Source: JBAYDV01 sp041668045 (GTDB lineage Bacteria; Bacteroidota; Bacteroidia; Bacteroidales; UBA932). From it: a stretch of DNA of 64,000 nt. The DNA lies in the NCBI GenBank assembly GCA_041668045.1, contig JBAYDV010000002.1, positions 1-64,000 of the forward strand, in the 5' to 3' direction. The notes beneath the pieces were generated by a model, which was not told the DNA's origin, did not search any database, and worked only from the letters and a program-made list of their open reading frames with translations. Below, piece by piece: positions 8,041 through 16,857 of this stretch. A program made the position numbers and the translations under genes. Each line of letters starts with the position of its first letter. The first letter of the stretch is position 1.

Positions 8041-9306
8041 CTATATTTCTATTCCGTTTATAAACATTTTTTCTATCAATGGTGTATTAAATGCATAAGG
8101 AAGATATTCAAAGGATGGTATGCGCTTGGTAATAAATAAATTAGCTTTCTTACCATGAGTTATACTTCCTAATATATCTTGAACATCCATTGCGAATGCT
8201 CCATTAATAGTAGTAGCATTTATAGTTTCTTCTGGTAGCATTCTCATTTTTATACATGCTAGCGACATTTCGAATTTCATATCCCCTGATGGGCATGAGC
8301 CAGGATTGTAATTTGAAGCTATAGCTAATGGGAGACCACTATCGATCATTTTCCTGGCATTGGCATATTTCATATTCATAAAAAATGTAGCTCCTGGTAA
8401 TAGCACAGGTATTGTGTCTGAACCTTTTAATATTTTAATCTCTTCATCCCCTGCATACTCTAGATGATCTACACTTATAGCATTATTTTTCACTCCTACT
8501 TGTACTCCTCCACTACTCGCCATTTGATTTGCATGTACTTTTGGTCGTAAACCATATTTAGCTGCTGCCTCGAATATTCTATTAGTCTGGTCATAATTGA
8601 AGAAACCATCTTCACAGAAAACATCTACATAATCGGCTAACTTTTCGGCAGCCACTACTGGTAACATTTTCTTTATTACCTCATCAACGAAAGCATCTGT
8701 ATCTCCAGAAAATCTAATAGGACATGCATGAGCTCCTAAAAATGTCGTTTTAACAGTCAGTGGAGTCTCTTCTTTGATTCTTCTAGCGACACGTAACATC
8801 TTAAGTTCATCTGACAAACGAAGTCCATATCCACTCTTTATCTCTACTGCACCTGTTCCGAAATGCATAATTTCCTTCACTCTTTCCAAAGCTTGATTAT
8901 ATAACTCCTTTTCAGAAGTTCTATGTAAAAGTTCTGCAGAATTTAATATTCCGCCTCCTCTACGAGCTATCTCTTTATATGTAAGTCCTCTTATTTTATC
9001 AGTAAATTCTTGTTCTCTACTTCCAGCGTAAATTAAATGAGTGTGAGAATCACAAAAAGCTGGGAAAACGAATTTTCCAGTAGCATCGATAATATCATCT
9101 GGTATATTTTTACCTAAAGCGAAATCGCTGATATTTTTATTATAATAACTCATTTTACCATAATCAGCTATTATTCCATCTTTAATAATCAAATACGCAT
9201 TATCTACTATTGGCAATATACTCATTGCTTCTCCTGATATTGGTTTTTCAGGAGAATTAACTATCGTATTTATTAATCTTTTAATATTGATAATATTGAT
9301 TTTCAT
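8041..9306 (-). CDS. hutI: Imidazolonepropionase
   Basis: Opens the ring of 4-imidazolone-5-propionate to give N-formimino-L-glutamate, the third step of histidine catabolism. The 421-residue amidohydrolase shows the metal-binding DSHTHLIYAGSR near residue 86, EIKSGYGL near 157, the metal His in HANQMASSGG, DHLEYAG, and SNYNPGSCPS near the C-terminal active site. Length and motifs match the HutI family. It sits between hutH (11-nt gap) and ftcD (5-nt gap) and is clearly co-transcribed with both. Confidence 0.94.
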   Translation of the reverse strand: MKINIINIKRLINTIVNSPEKPISGEAMSILPIVDNAYLIIKDGIIADYGKMSYYNKNISDFALGKNIPDDIIDATGKFVFPAFCDSHTHLIYAGSREQEFTDKIRGLTYKEIARRGGGILNSAELLHRTSEKELYNQALERVKEIMHFGTGAVEIKSGYGLRLSDELKMLRVARRIKEETPLTVKTTFLGAHACPIRFSGDTDAFVDEVIKKMLPVVAAEKLADYVDVFCEDGFFNYDQTNRIFEAAAKYGLRPKVHANQMASSGGVQVGVKNNAISVDHLEYAGDEEIKILKGSDTIPVLLPGATFFMNMKYANARKMIDSGLPLAIASNYNPGSCPSGDMKFEMSLACIKMRMLPEETINATTINGAFAMDVQDILGSITHGKKANLFITKRIPSFEYLPYAFNTPLIEKMFINGIEI

Positions 9307-9317
9307 ATTATTTTAGG

Positions 9318-10805
9318 TTAAATGTCTCTATTTCTTAAAAACTGTACAGTATTAGCGATATGAATATACATAACTTGATCCTCCTCTATAAAAGGAACCA
9401 TTTTACGATAGTCAGCTAAAAACTGCTCTAATATAGGAGAAGATTTAGCAGGTCTTCTAAATTCAATAGCTTGAGCTGCATTCATTAATTCGATAGCCAA
9501 TATTCTCTCAAGATTATCCACTACCCTAAAGCACTTAGTAGCAGCATTAGCACCCATACTCACATGATCCTCCTGTCCTTGTGAAGAATCTATTGTATCC
9601 ACACTAGAAGGAGTACAAAGTTGTTTATTTTGACTAACTATAGAGGCAGCTACATACTGTGGAATCATAAATCCCGAATTCAAACCTGGTTTAGCCACCA
9701 AAAAAGAAGGCAGCCCCCTACGTCCAGATATTAGTTGATAAGTTCTACGCTCTGCTATACTTCCTAATTCAGCTAGGGCAATGGCAGTAAAGTCGAGAGT
9801 TAGTGCTAATGGCTCGCCATGGAAGTTACCAGCAGAAATAATCAAATCCTCATCTGGCATTATCGTAGGATTATCTGTAGCACTATTTAATTCTATAATA
9901 AGCACATTCTTAACATAATCAAGAGTATCCTTACATGCCCCATGAACCTGTGGAACACACCTGAATGAATAAGGATCTTGTACATGAACTTTATCTCGCG
10001 TTATAAGTTCACTACCTTTTAGATAAGAACAAATAGCCTCAGCTGTCGCCATTTGACCTTTATGAGGTCTGACTAAATGTACATATTTATTAAATGGCTC
10101 TATTCTTCCATCATAAGCATCTAAAGATAAGGCTGCTATTTCATCCGCTAATTTAGAAAGATGAAATGACTTATTTAAAATCCAGAATTCATATGCTTGC
10201 ATAAACTGAGTACCATTTAGTAAAGCTAATCCCTCCTTAGAGGCTAGAGTTAAAGGTTCCCATCCAAAATTCTTATTGATTTCCGCTGCTGGATATTTTT
10301 TCCCTTTATAATAAACCTCTCCTTTTCCTATAAGAGGCAGAGACATATTAGCCAAAGGAGCTAAATCTCCAGAAGCTCCAAGAGAACCTTGTTGGTAAAC
10401 GACAGGATAAACACCATTGTTAAAAAAATCTATTAATCTAAGAACTGTTTCGAGTCTCGCGCCAGAATTGCCATAGGCTAAAGATTTTATTTTAAAAGCT
10501 AACATTAGCTTCACTATTTCTGAAGGCACTTCATCTCCTGTACCACAAGCATGAGACATTACTAGATTTTTCTGTAATTGAGATAGATCTTTTTCTCCTA
10601 CTGACACATCACATAAAGAACCAAATCCAGTATTAATACCATAAATTGGTTCCTTCCTTTTCCTCAAAGAATCGTCAAGAAAATTTCTGCATTTAATAAT
10701 TCTATCCTCGGCTTCTTTTCCTAAATGTAGGAAGCAGTCTTTTTTTAATAATACTTGAAATTCTTCAAAAGTATGATTAAAAACATCTAAATCAAAAGTA
10801 TTCAT
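9318..10805 (-). CDS. hutH: Histidine ammonia-lyase
   Basis: Deaminates L-histidine to urocanate. The prosthetic MIO group would form from Ala144-Ser145-Gly146 in GSLGASGDLAPL, the family signature; Tyr55 in PIYGINTGFG is the usual catalytic tyrosine. The 495 residues match the typical length. It is the first gene of the hut operon, 50 nt after the OstA-like gene on the same strand. I found a TTTG but no good -7 box there, so the promoter is unresolved. The urocanase gene (hutU), needed for the next step, is not in the window. Confidence 0.95.
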   Translation of the reverse strand: MNTFDLDVFNHTFEEFQVLLKKDCFLHLGKEAEDRIIKCRNFLDDSLRKRKEPIYGINTGFGSLCDVSVGEKDLSQLQKNLVMSHACGTGDEVPSEIVKLMLAFKIKSLAYGNSGARLETVLRLIDFFNNGVYPVVYQQGSLGASGDLAPLANMSLPLIGKGEVYYKGKKYPAAEINKNFGWEPLTLASKEGLALLNGTQFMQAYEFWILNKSFHLSKLADEIAALSLDAYDGRIEPFNKYVHLVRPHKGQMATAEAICSYLKGSELITRDKVHVQDPYSFRCVPQVHGACKDTLDYVKNVLIIELNSATDNPTIMPDEDLIISAGNFHGEPLALTLDFTAIALAELGSIAERRTYQLISGRRGLPSFLVAKPGLNSGFMIPQYVAASIVSQNKQLCTPSSVDTIDSSQGQEDHVSMGANAATKCFRVVDNLERILAIELMNAAQAIEFRRPAKSSPILEQFLADYRKMVPFIEEDQVMYIHIANTVQFLRNRDI

Positions 10806-10855
10806 ATAAGTTATGTTTTGTAATAAAAATCAGGTTATCACTACAAATTTATAAA

Positions 10856-12922
10856 TTATTTTATACTTTCTTCAAAAAATCTTAAGAATTTTGGGAATTT
10901 TGGATAGTCGATATTTGTATCTTTATAGATCTCAGTTTTCCTCACTTTTTGAGGAGATAAATCGAAACGTGTCTTCGGTCTTTCAGCTTCGCGCCACTCA
11001 AAACCTTTAAAAGTTCTATCACTTTCTTTGATTTTAAATATAGGATCAGCTTGACTTTTCACATTTTGAAGATAATAAATAGTCTGAACAGCATTATTTT
11101 TTATAACTGCAGTCATTATTTTAGCTTCTTTTGTATTAACAGTCGTCATTAAAGAATCTTCAGCTATATAAAACATAGCATTCACTCCACCTAAAGCATC
11201 AAATCTATATAAATCTCCATTATTAAAATAACCTATCATCTGTGGACTTTTAATCTGATGATAATATTTTTCTAATTCTTGAGAAGCTATAAATGCATTA
11301 GAGATAAACAATGCTTTCTTCAAGGATTTATTTTCCACTACTAACTGAACACTATCACTTGTTATTTGTGTCTTTACTTCATTCCAAAAAGCTGGTCTTC
11401 CATAAAGTCTAGCCATAGAATCTATACCAGTATATACCAAAGAATCACATATAAGTTGAGCATCATGTCTAAAGACTTTTACATTTGCATAAGCATCTAT
11501 AAAATCTATCATCATAGTATCTTGAGCTAACTTTAAAGAATCCATACGTGCAAGAGAATCTGCGACTATTAAAGAATCAGCTTTTAACTTAGCTAATATA
11601 GCTAAAGAATCGACAGGAGCAGGGGGATTATGCTGAGCTAAAGAATCGATATTACTAATAGGCTTTTTATCTGGCTTATTAAGTTTTTTATTCTTCATAT
11701 CCATACGACGTGGTGGATAATTAGCACCTAACTCTTCTTTATCTTGTTCTATTTTCTCTGCCTTAGACTTCTCCCTGACTTTTTTAACGGCATCTACATT
11801 AGAAAGTTCCCTTCTATTCAAAGCACTAACTATCAGTAATGAATCCACATTTTTTCTCATCTTCTGATAATAAATAATATGATCCGCAGATAAATATGTC
11901 GAATCTGCTACTCCTGTAGAATCATTAACTTCATAAGATATAATCATTGGATTCTTATCGAGTTCTATATAACGTGGATTATTTCTAAAATAAAGATAAT
12001 CACTAAGCATCATAATCTTTTCTAGAGTATCATGAGCCTGTACATTATTATATAACTTAATCTCATTAGTATTTCTATAAAAATATAACTCGTTGGCCCA
12101 AGCCTCATTATCCTTAGAACGCATATATATATTTTTATTAAAATATACTATATTCTTATCACGATCATACCAACCTCCATCAGACCTAATATAATTACCA
12201 TCTCTCCATGCTTGAGTATTTGAATAATAATTAGCTATATGTGAATCAGTATGATAAACTAAGGTGTCCGTTATAAAACGTAATGAATCATCATACATTT
12301 CTACGCTATCTCTAAAAACAAATTTATTTATTTTAGACAGATAATCGCCCTCATTGGATTCTATAACCCTACCATTTTTATCTCGCATAACTCCTCCTTT
12401 AAAAAAGGTAGCTATACTATCTTTAGTGTTATAATCCAAATGATTCGTTCTTAGAACATTATTATCTTTATCACGTAGTTGAACCACTTGACCTCGGAAT
12501 AATGCTAAATCAGAATCAGGTAAATATTTTAATTTATCTCCTGTTAATTCGGTGTTCTGCTGCTCTATCTTCACATGTCCTAGAGCATCTATATAATTTT
12601 CTGCTACATTCCATAATGCTGAATCACAATACAGATATGTATTATTATGAAAAAAGCGAACGTGACCCACTATTTTTCTATATGCTACTTTATTTATTTC
12701 TACAAGTCTGAACTTGTCAGCTTTCTGTAATCTTACCAAGCTATCTTTATCTTCCTGTATAGCAGGTCTACTAACTCGAGATGAATCTGTAACCAGGGTA
12801 TCAGATATTTGAATAGTATCCACATTGGATAATCCAACTGAAGTAGACGTCGATAAAGAATCTGGAGACGTCAGAAATATGCTTAAAAGCTGAAAAAATA
12901 CTAAGCTAAAAAAGTTTACCAT
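10856..12922 (-). CDS. OstA/LptA-like organic-solvent-tolerance protein
   Basis: Probable envelope protein of the OstA/LptA beta-jellyroll type, a fold used in lipopolysaccharide transport. The 688 residues begin with a hydrophobic signal-like segment (about 1-20), followed by repeated beta-strand units with phrases such as DALGHVKIEQQNTELTGDKL and VVQLRDKDNN. A Lys/Pro-rich low-complexity stretch occurs near residues 385-420. The start codon overlaps the SurA stop by 1 nt (TAATG), so translation is coupled. Family membership is fairly clear. Whether it acts as LptA proper or in another transport or assembly role is inferred. Confidence 0.8.
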   Translation of the reverse strand: MVNFFSLVFFQLLSIFLTSPDSLSTSTSVGLSNVDTIQISDTLVTDSSRVSRPAIQEDKDSLVRLQKADKFRLVEINKVAYRKIVGHVRFFHNNTYLYCDSALWNVAENYIDALGHVKIEQQNTELTGDKLKYLPDSDLALFRGQVVQLRDKDNNVLRTNHLDYNTKDSIATFFKGGVMRDKNGRVIESNEGDYLSKINKFVFRDSVEMYDDSLRFITDTLVYHTDSHIANYYSNTQAWRDGNYIRSDGGWYDRDKNIVYFNKNIYMRSKDNEAWANELYFYRNTNEIKLYNNVQAHDTLEKIMMLSDYLYFRNNPRYIELDKNPMIISYEVNDSTGVADSTYLSADHIIYYQKMRKNVDSLLIVSALNRRELSNVDAVKKVREKSKAEKIEQDKEELGANYPPRRMDMKNKKLNKPDKKPISNIDSLAQHNPPAPVDSLAILAKLKADSLIVADSLARMDSLKLAQDTMMIDFIDAYANVKVFRHDAQLICDSLVYTGIDSMARLYGRPAFWNEVKTQITSDSVQLVVENKSLKKALFISNAFIASQELEKYYHQIKSPQMIGYFNNGDLYRFDALGGVNAMFYIAEDSLMTTVNTKEAKIMTAVIKNNAVQTIYYLQNVKSQADPIFKIKESDRTFKGFEWREAERPKTRFDLSPQKVRKTEIYKDTNIDYPKFPKFLRFFEESIK

Positions 12923-14286
12923 TATTTAATCCATCCACTACGTTTGAAGTTACAATTTTGGAATAAAGGATCTATAACTATATACGTAAGTGCTTGTTTT
13001 TCTTTAATAAATTTTTCGATAGCATCATTAGACTGTTTATTCTCAGCCATATTCTTTAACACATATAAATCCTTATCATAATTGGCTACATGTGAAGGGA
13101 TTATCTCATCTAACTTGACTATTTTATAAAAGGTATTCCCATTTCTTCCCTCATTATCAGAAGATTGAAAAGGCTCAGAGATATCTCCTACTTTCATATC
13201 TTTTAATATAGCATAATCTGTAGGTTTTAATTTATCTTTTTCGAAAAAGATATCACCAGTTCTTTCATCGGCTACTTGACCTCCATCTGTACGAGTCTTG
13301 GTATCTTCAGAAAAATATCTTGCTGCATCATAGAATGTTAAACTATCTTCAGTTATAAGAGTTTTAATACTATCTAATTTAGCGAAAGCCTTCTTTCTAT
13401 CCTCTTCTGTATATTTAGGTTTTAATAAGATATGTCTGACATCGAACATATCTCCATCTTTCTTTATCATCTTAATAAGATGGAAGCCATCAGGAGTCTC
13501 TACTATAGGAGAGACTTGACCAACTTTAAGAGACATAGCTGCATCAGAAAAAGCAGGCCAAAAAATAGATTTTGACGCCATTCCTAATTCTCCTCCCTTC
13601 ATACTACTTCCAGGATCTTCAGAGTACAATGTAGCTAACATCTCGAATTTTTCACCATTCATAATCCTCTTTCTAAAATCAAGTAATTTAGCTTTAACAG
13701 CTAAACTTGCTTTCTTTCTATCAGGATAAATAGCTATTTGACTTATTTTATATTTAGTAGAAATTACTGGAAGGCTATCCTTTGGTAAAGATTTATAATA
13801 TTTATACACCTCTTTTGGAGTCATTTCCTGAGCAGCTCCAGATACTTTTTGCTGCATTTGTTGAATAAGAAGTTGCTCTTTAATAGTAGTGCTCCATTCT
13901 TTTTTTAGCTGATACATATTTTTTCCAAAATATTTTTCAGCAGCCTTCTCTCCTCCTAATTGAGTTAATACATTATTTAATCTATCATCTAGAGATGCTT
14001 GTACCTGATCTGGATTAACATTCAAACTATCTAATCTGGCTTGTGTAAGAAAAAGTTTAGAAACAAGCATTTGTTCTAAAATTTCACATCGCAAATTTTG
14101 GTCAGAAACATAGCCATTAAACCTTCTCATCTGAACTTCAGACTCTATCTGTGATAGCTGCACCATATCAGCACCAATAAGTGCCACTGTTTTATCTACA
14201 AGACCATCATGATATACCTGTGCATTCACACTAGTAGAACAGATAATTAAAGCGACTACGATTAGAACTTTTTGTATGTATTTCAT
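12922..14286 (-). CDS. SurA-like periplasmic peptidyl-prolyl isomerase
   Basis: Probable outer-membrane-protein chaperone and PPIase. The 454 residues start with a signal peptide (about 1-22, ending VNA), then a SurA N-terminal helical domain (about 25-170) and two parvulin domains. The first (about 175-285) has the hallmarks FEMLATLYSEDPGSSMKGGELG and PDGFHLIKM. The second (about 287-400) has VRHILLKPKY and AARYFSEDTKTRTDGGQV. It is flanked by a shorter SurA-like lipoprotein upstream and the OstA-like gene downstream, so the group looks like an outer-membrane assembly module behind guaB. Confidence 0.87.
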   Translation of the reverse strand: MKYIQKVLIVVALIICSTSVNAQVYHDGLVDKTVALIGADMVQLSQIESEVQMRRFNGYVSDQNLRCEILEQMLVSKLFLTQARLDSLNVNPDQVQASLDDRLNNVLTQLGGEKAAEKYFGKNMYQLKKEWSTTIKEQLLIQQMQQKVSGAAQEMTPKEVYKYYKSLPKDSLPVISTKYKISQIAIYPDRKKASLAVKAKLLDFRKRIMNGEKFEMLATLYSEDPGSSMKGGELGMASKSIFWPAFSDAAMSLKVGQVSPIVETPDGFHLIKMIKKDGDMFDVRHILLKPKYTEEDRKKAFAKLDSIKTLITEDSLTFYDAARYFSEDTKTRTDGGQVADERTGDIFFEKDKLKPTDYAILKDMKVGDISEPFQSSDNEGRNGNTFYKIVKLDEIIPSHVANYDKDLYVLKNMAENKQSNDAIEKFIKEKQALTYIVIDPLFQNCNFKRSGWIK

Positions 14287-14335
14287 TATAAATTAATCTT
14301 TAAAAGATTTATTAAAATAGCCTTTATTAAAAACT

Positions 14336-15205
14336 TTATTTCGAATAAATCAGCAAATTATTGTTATCAATAGCATTATTAAGCAAATTTCTTTCCAAAT
14401 CTAAAATTAATTGATGTTTTCTTCTACTAATTATAATTTCTTTTATCTTCTCGATATTATAATCAAAAGGAGAAATCTGCTTAGGGGCTATTCTATCGAA
14501 GATATAAACTAAATAATCATATCCTTCATCTTCTTTTTCAATATAATTTTTATTTCGAATTTCTTTTTCACATTCGCCTATCGTCATATCTAATTCCTTA
14601 GCTATTTGCTCCAAGGAAATCCATTTTCCATCAAAGATAGAATATTTATCAGCAGAATCATGACATACCTCTTCCAAATTTTGCAAATCTTCGTTAGTTT
14701 TAGCCTTATATAAAGACTTTACGACTTTTACATTAGGAGAACTACTTAATATCTTAATATATCTTGCTTTAATAATCGATACATCAGAAATAAAATTATC
14801 TTTATGAGCATTATAATAAGACTCACATTCTGCCGTTGTCACCAATGTATCTAAACGCTGCTTCACATATAATTCTTCGTAACGATAAACCAAAAGAGAA
14901 GATTTATATTCCTCAAGCTGTTTAGTAACATTCTTTTGATTCTTAGGAAGATGTTTATCTGCCACGTCTAATAAAAGATGCTTAGTAGCCCAAGAATTTA
15001 TATACTCTTGTGTTAATCTAATACTATCTTCACTAGAAATATTTTTAGGTAATAATGACTCTACTTCTGATTTATAAAGTTTTTGCTTCCCAATACGAGC
15101 AATAATATCACTATCAAAAATTTTATCAGTGAACTTACAAGAAGATACTGAAAGAATAATCAATAATGATATTACTATTTGTTTTATATTGAACAATCTA
15201 AACAT
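14336..15205 (-). CDS. SurA-N-like lipoprotein
   Basis: Short relative of the SurA/PpiD chaperones. It has a signal peptide with lipobox SVSSC (Cys near residue 23), then ARIGKQKLYKSEVESLLP, which resembles the start of the SurA N-domain, and a largely helical charged body with HLLLDVADKHL and the ESYYNAHKDNF motif typical of the segment before a parvulin domain. No complete parvulin signature is visible in its 289 residues, so a chaperone-only role is likely. It lies 31 nt after guaB and 49 nt before the larger SurA-like gene. Confidence 0.7.
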   Translation of the reverse strand: MFRLFNIKQIVISLLIILSVSSCKFTDKIFDSDIIARIGKQKLYKSEVESLLPKNISSEDSIRLTQEYINSWATKHLLLDVADKHLPKNQKNVTKQLEEYKSSLLVYRYEELYVKQRLDTLVTTAECESYYNAHKDNFISDVSIIKARYIKILSSSPNVKVVKSLYKAKTNEDLQNLEEVCHDSADKYSIFDGKWISLEQIAKELDMTIGECEKEIRNKNYIEKEDEGYDYLVYIFDRIAPKQISPFDYNIEKIKEIIISRRKHQLILDLERNLLNNAIDNNNLLIYSK

Positions 15206-15236
15206 TTATAAAATGTAATTATTTAGTTTAGAATAA

Positions 15237-16712
15237 TTATCTACTATAATTAGGAGCTTCGCGTGTAACCGTCACATCATGTGGATGAGACTCAGCTACA
15301 CCTGCAGCAGTAACTCTAACAAATTTAGCCTTCTTTAAAACATCTAAAGTTCCAGCACCACAATATCCCATTCCTGCTTTTAATCCTCCGACTAGTTGAT
15401 ATACAACTTCTGACAATGTACCTTTATATGGAACTTGTGCTACAATTCCCTCTGGAACTAACTTTTTAACGTCATCTTCCATATCTTGGAAATATCTATC
15501 TTTAGAACCTTGTTGCATAGCATCTAAAGATCCCATACCTCTATATGATTTATATTTTCTTCCGTTTAAGATAATAGTCTCTCCTGGAGATTCCTCAACA
15601 CCAGCAAGTAATGAACCAGCCATTATAGTATTAGCACCCGCTGCGAATGCCTTAACCATATCTCCTGAATATCTTATTCCTCCATCTGCTATAACAGGAA
15701 CTCCTGTTCCTTTAAGAGCTTCAGAGGCCATCATGACAGCAGAAAGTTGTGGAACTCCCACTCCAGCTATGATTCTAGTAGTACATATAGATCCTGGGCC
15801 GATACCTACTTTAACAGCATCCACTCCACAATCAGCTAAAGCCTTAGCTCCTTCAGCTGTAGCTACATTTCCTGCTACTATTTGAATATTTGGAAAAGCT
15901 TTTCTTACTTTTTTGATAACATCAAGAACGAAAACAGAATGGCCATGCGCTGTATCGATACATAATACATCTGTGTCTACAGATATAAGTTTTGCGACTC
16001 TATCCATAACATCGCTTGTTACTCCGATAGCTGCCCCTACTAATAAACGACCTTTACCATCTTTACTTGCTATAGGATTATCTTTTATTTTCATGATATC
16101 CTTATAAGTAATAAGGCCTTCTAATTTACCATAATCATCTACGACTAATAGCTTCTCAATTTTATATTTTTTAAGAAGTTCAGTAGCAGCATTAACGTCA
16201 AATTTCGATTTCTTAGTAGTTATAAGATTATTAGCTGTCATTATCTCAGTAATAGGAGTTTTCATATTATCTTGAAACCTCAAATCACGATTAGTAACGA
16301 TACCACATAGAGTTTTATTATCATCGATTACAGGAATACCTCCGATGTGATTCTCTTTCATAATCATAAGAGCATCTCCGATAGTAGCATTTACAGAAAT
16401 GGTTATAGGATCATAGATCATTCCATTCTCAGCCCTTTTCACTCTTTTGATATTTTCCATCTGTTTTTCGAGAGGCATATTCTTATGAATAACGCCCATT
16501 CCTCCTGCTCTAGCCATAGCTATAGCCAACTCAGATTCTGTGACAGTATCCATCGCAGCCGAGATAATTGGTGTTCCAAGTTTTATGTCTCTTGTAAATT
16601 GAGTTGACACATCAACAGTCCTAGGCAAAACCTCAGAACGTGCTGGAATTAGTAAAACATCATCGAAAGTAAGACCTTCCGGTATAACTGAATTAGTTAA
16701 TGTATTATTCAT
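15237..16712 (-). CDS. guaB: Inosine-5'-monophosphate dehydrogenase
   Basis: Oxidises IMP to XMP with NAD, the committed step to GMP. From the ATG at 16712 it has 491 residues. The TIM barrel is interrupted by two CBS domains (about 98-215); catalytic Cys310 lies in GPGSICTTR, and the YRGMGS flap and a C-terminal GYCGAGT segment are present. A longer frame opens at 16793, but a -7 box (16731-16738) lies inside it and the shorter start aligns with the family. It heads a run with the SurA/OstA-like genes, an arrangement seen in other Bacteroidales. Confidence 0.95.
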   Translation of the reverse strand: MNNTLTNSVIPEGLTFDDVLLIPARSEVLPRTVDVSTQFTRDIKLGTPIISAAMDTVTESELAIAMARAGGMGVIHKNMPLEKQMENIKRVKRAENGMIYDPITISVNATIGDALMIMKENHIGGIPVIDDNKTLCGIVTNRDLRFQDNMKTPITEIMTANNLITTKKSKFDVNAATELLKKYKIEKLLVVDDYGKLEGLITYKDIMKIKDNPIASKDGKGRLLVGAAIGVTSDVMDRVAKLISVDTDVLCIDTAHGHSVFVLDVIKKVRKAFPNIQIVAGNVATAEGAKALADCGVDAVKVGIGPGSICTTRIIAGVGVPQLSAVMMASEALKGTGVPVIADGGIRYSGDMVKAFAAGANTIMAGSLLAGVEESPGETIILNGRKYKSYRGMGSLDAMQQGSKDRYFQDMEDDVKKLVPEGIVAQVPYKGTLSEVVYQLVGGLKAGMGYCGAGTLDVLKKAKFVRVTAAGVAESHPHDVTVTREAPNYSR

Positions 16713-16730
16713 ATTCGTCCTTTTGGCATG

Positions 16731-16738
16731 CAAATTTA
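16731..16738 (-). promoter_or_regulatory. guaB -7 promoter box
   Basis: On the minus strand TAAATTTG matches TAnnTTTG exactly and is followed by CATGCC. The expected transcript start is only about 12 nt before the guaB ATG at 16712. No clear TTTG occurs at the usual -33 distance. The box supports the downstream ATG over the one at 16793. Confidence 0.5.
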
Positions 16739-16857
16739 CATAAAAATTTCCAATTTCTTCTTTTTTTCGTACTTCAGTTAAACTTAATATCAAAAATACA
16801 GATTAAACGCCTTTAAATAGAACTTTTCTTAAATAATAATTATTGTCAATCGCTATT

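Noticed and set aside
16713..16857. Riboswitch before guaB
   Set aside because: The -7 box leaves only about 12 nt of leader, too short for a riboswitch.
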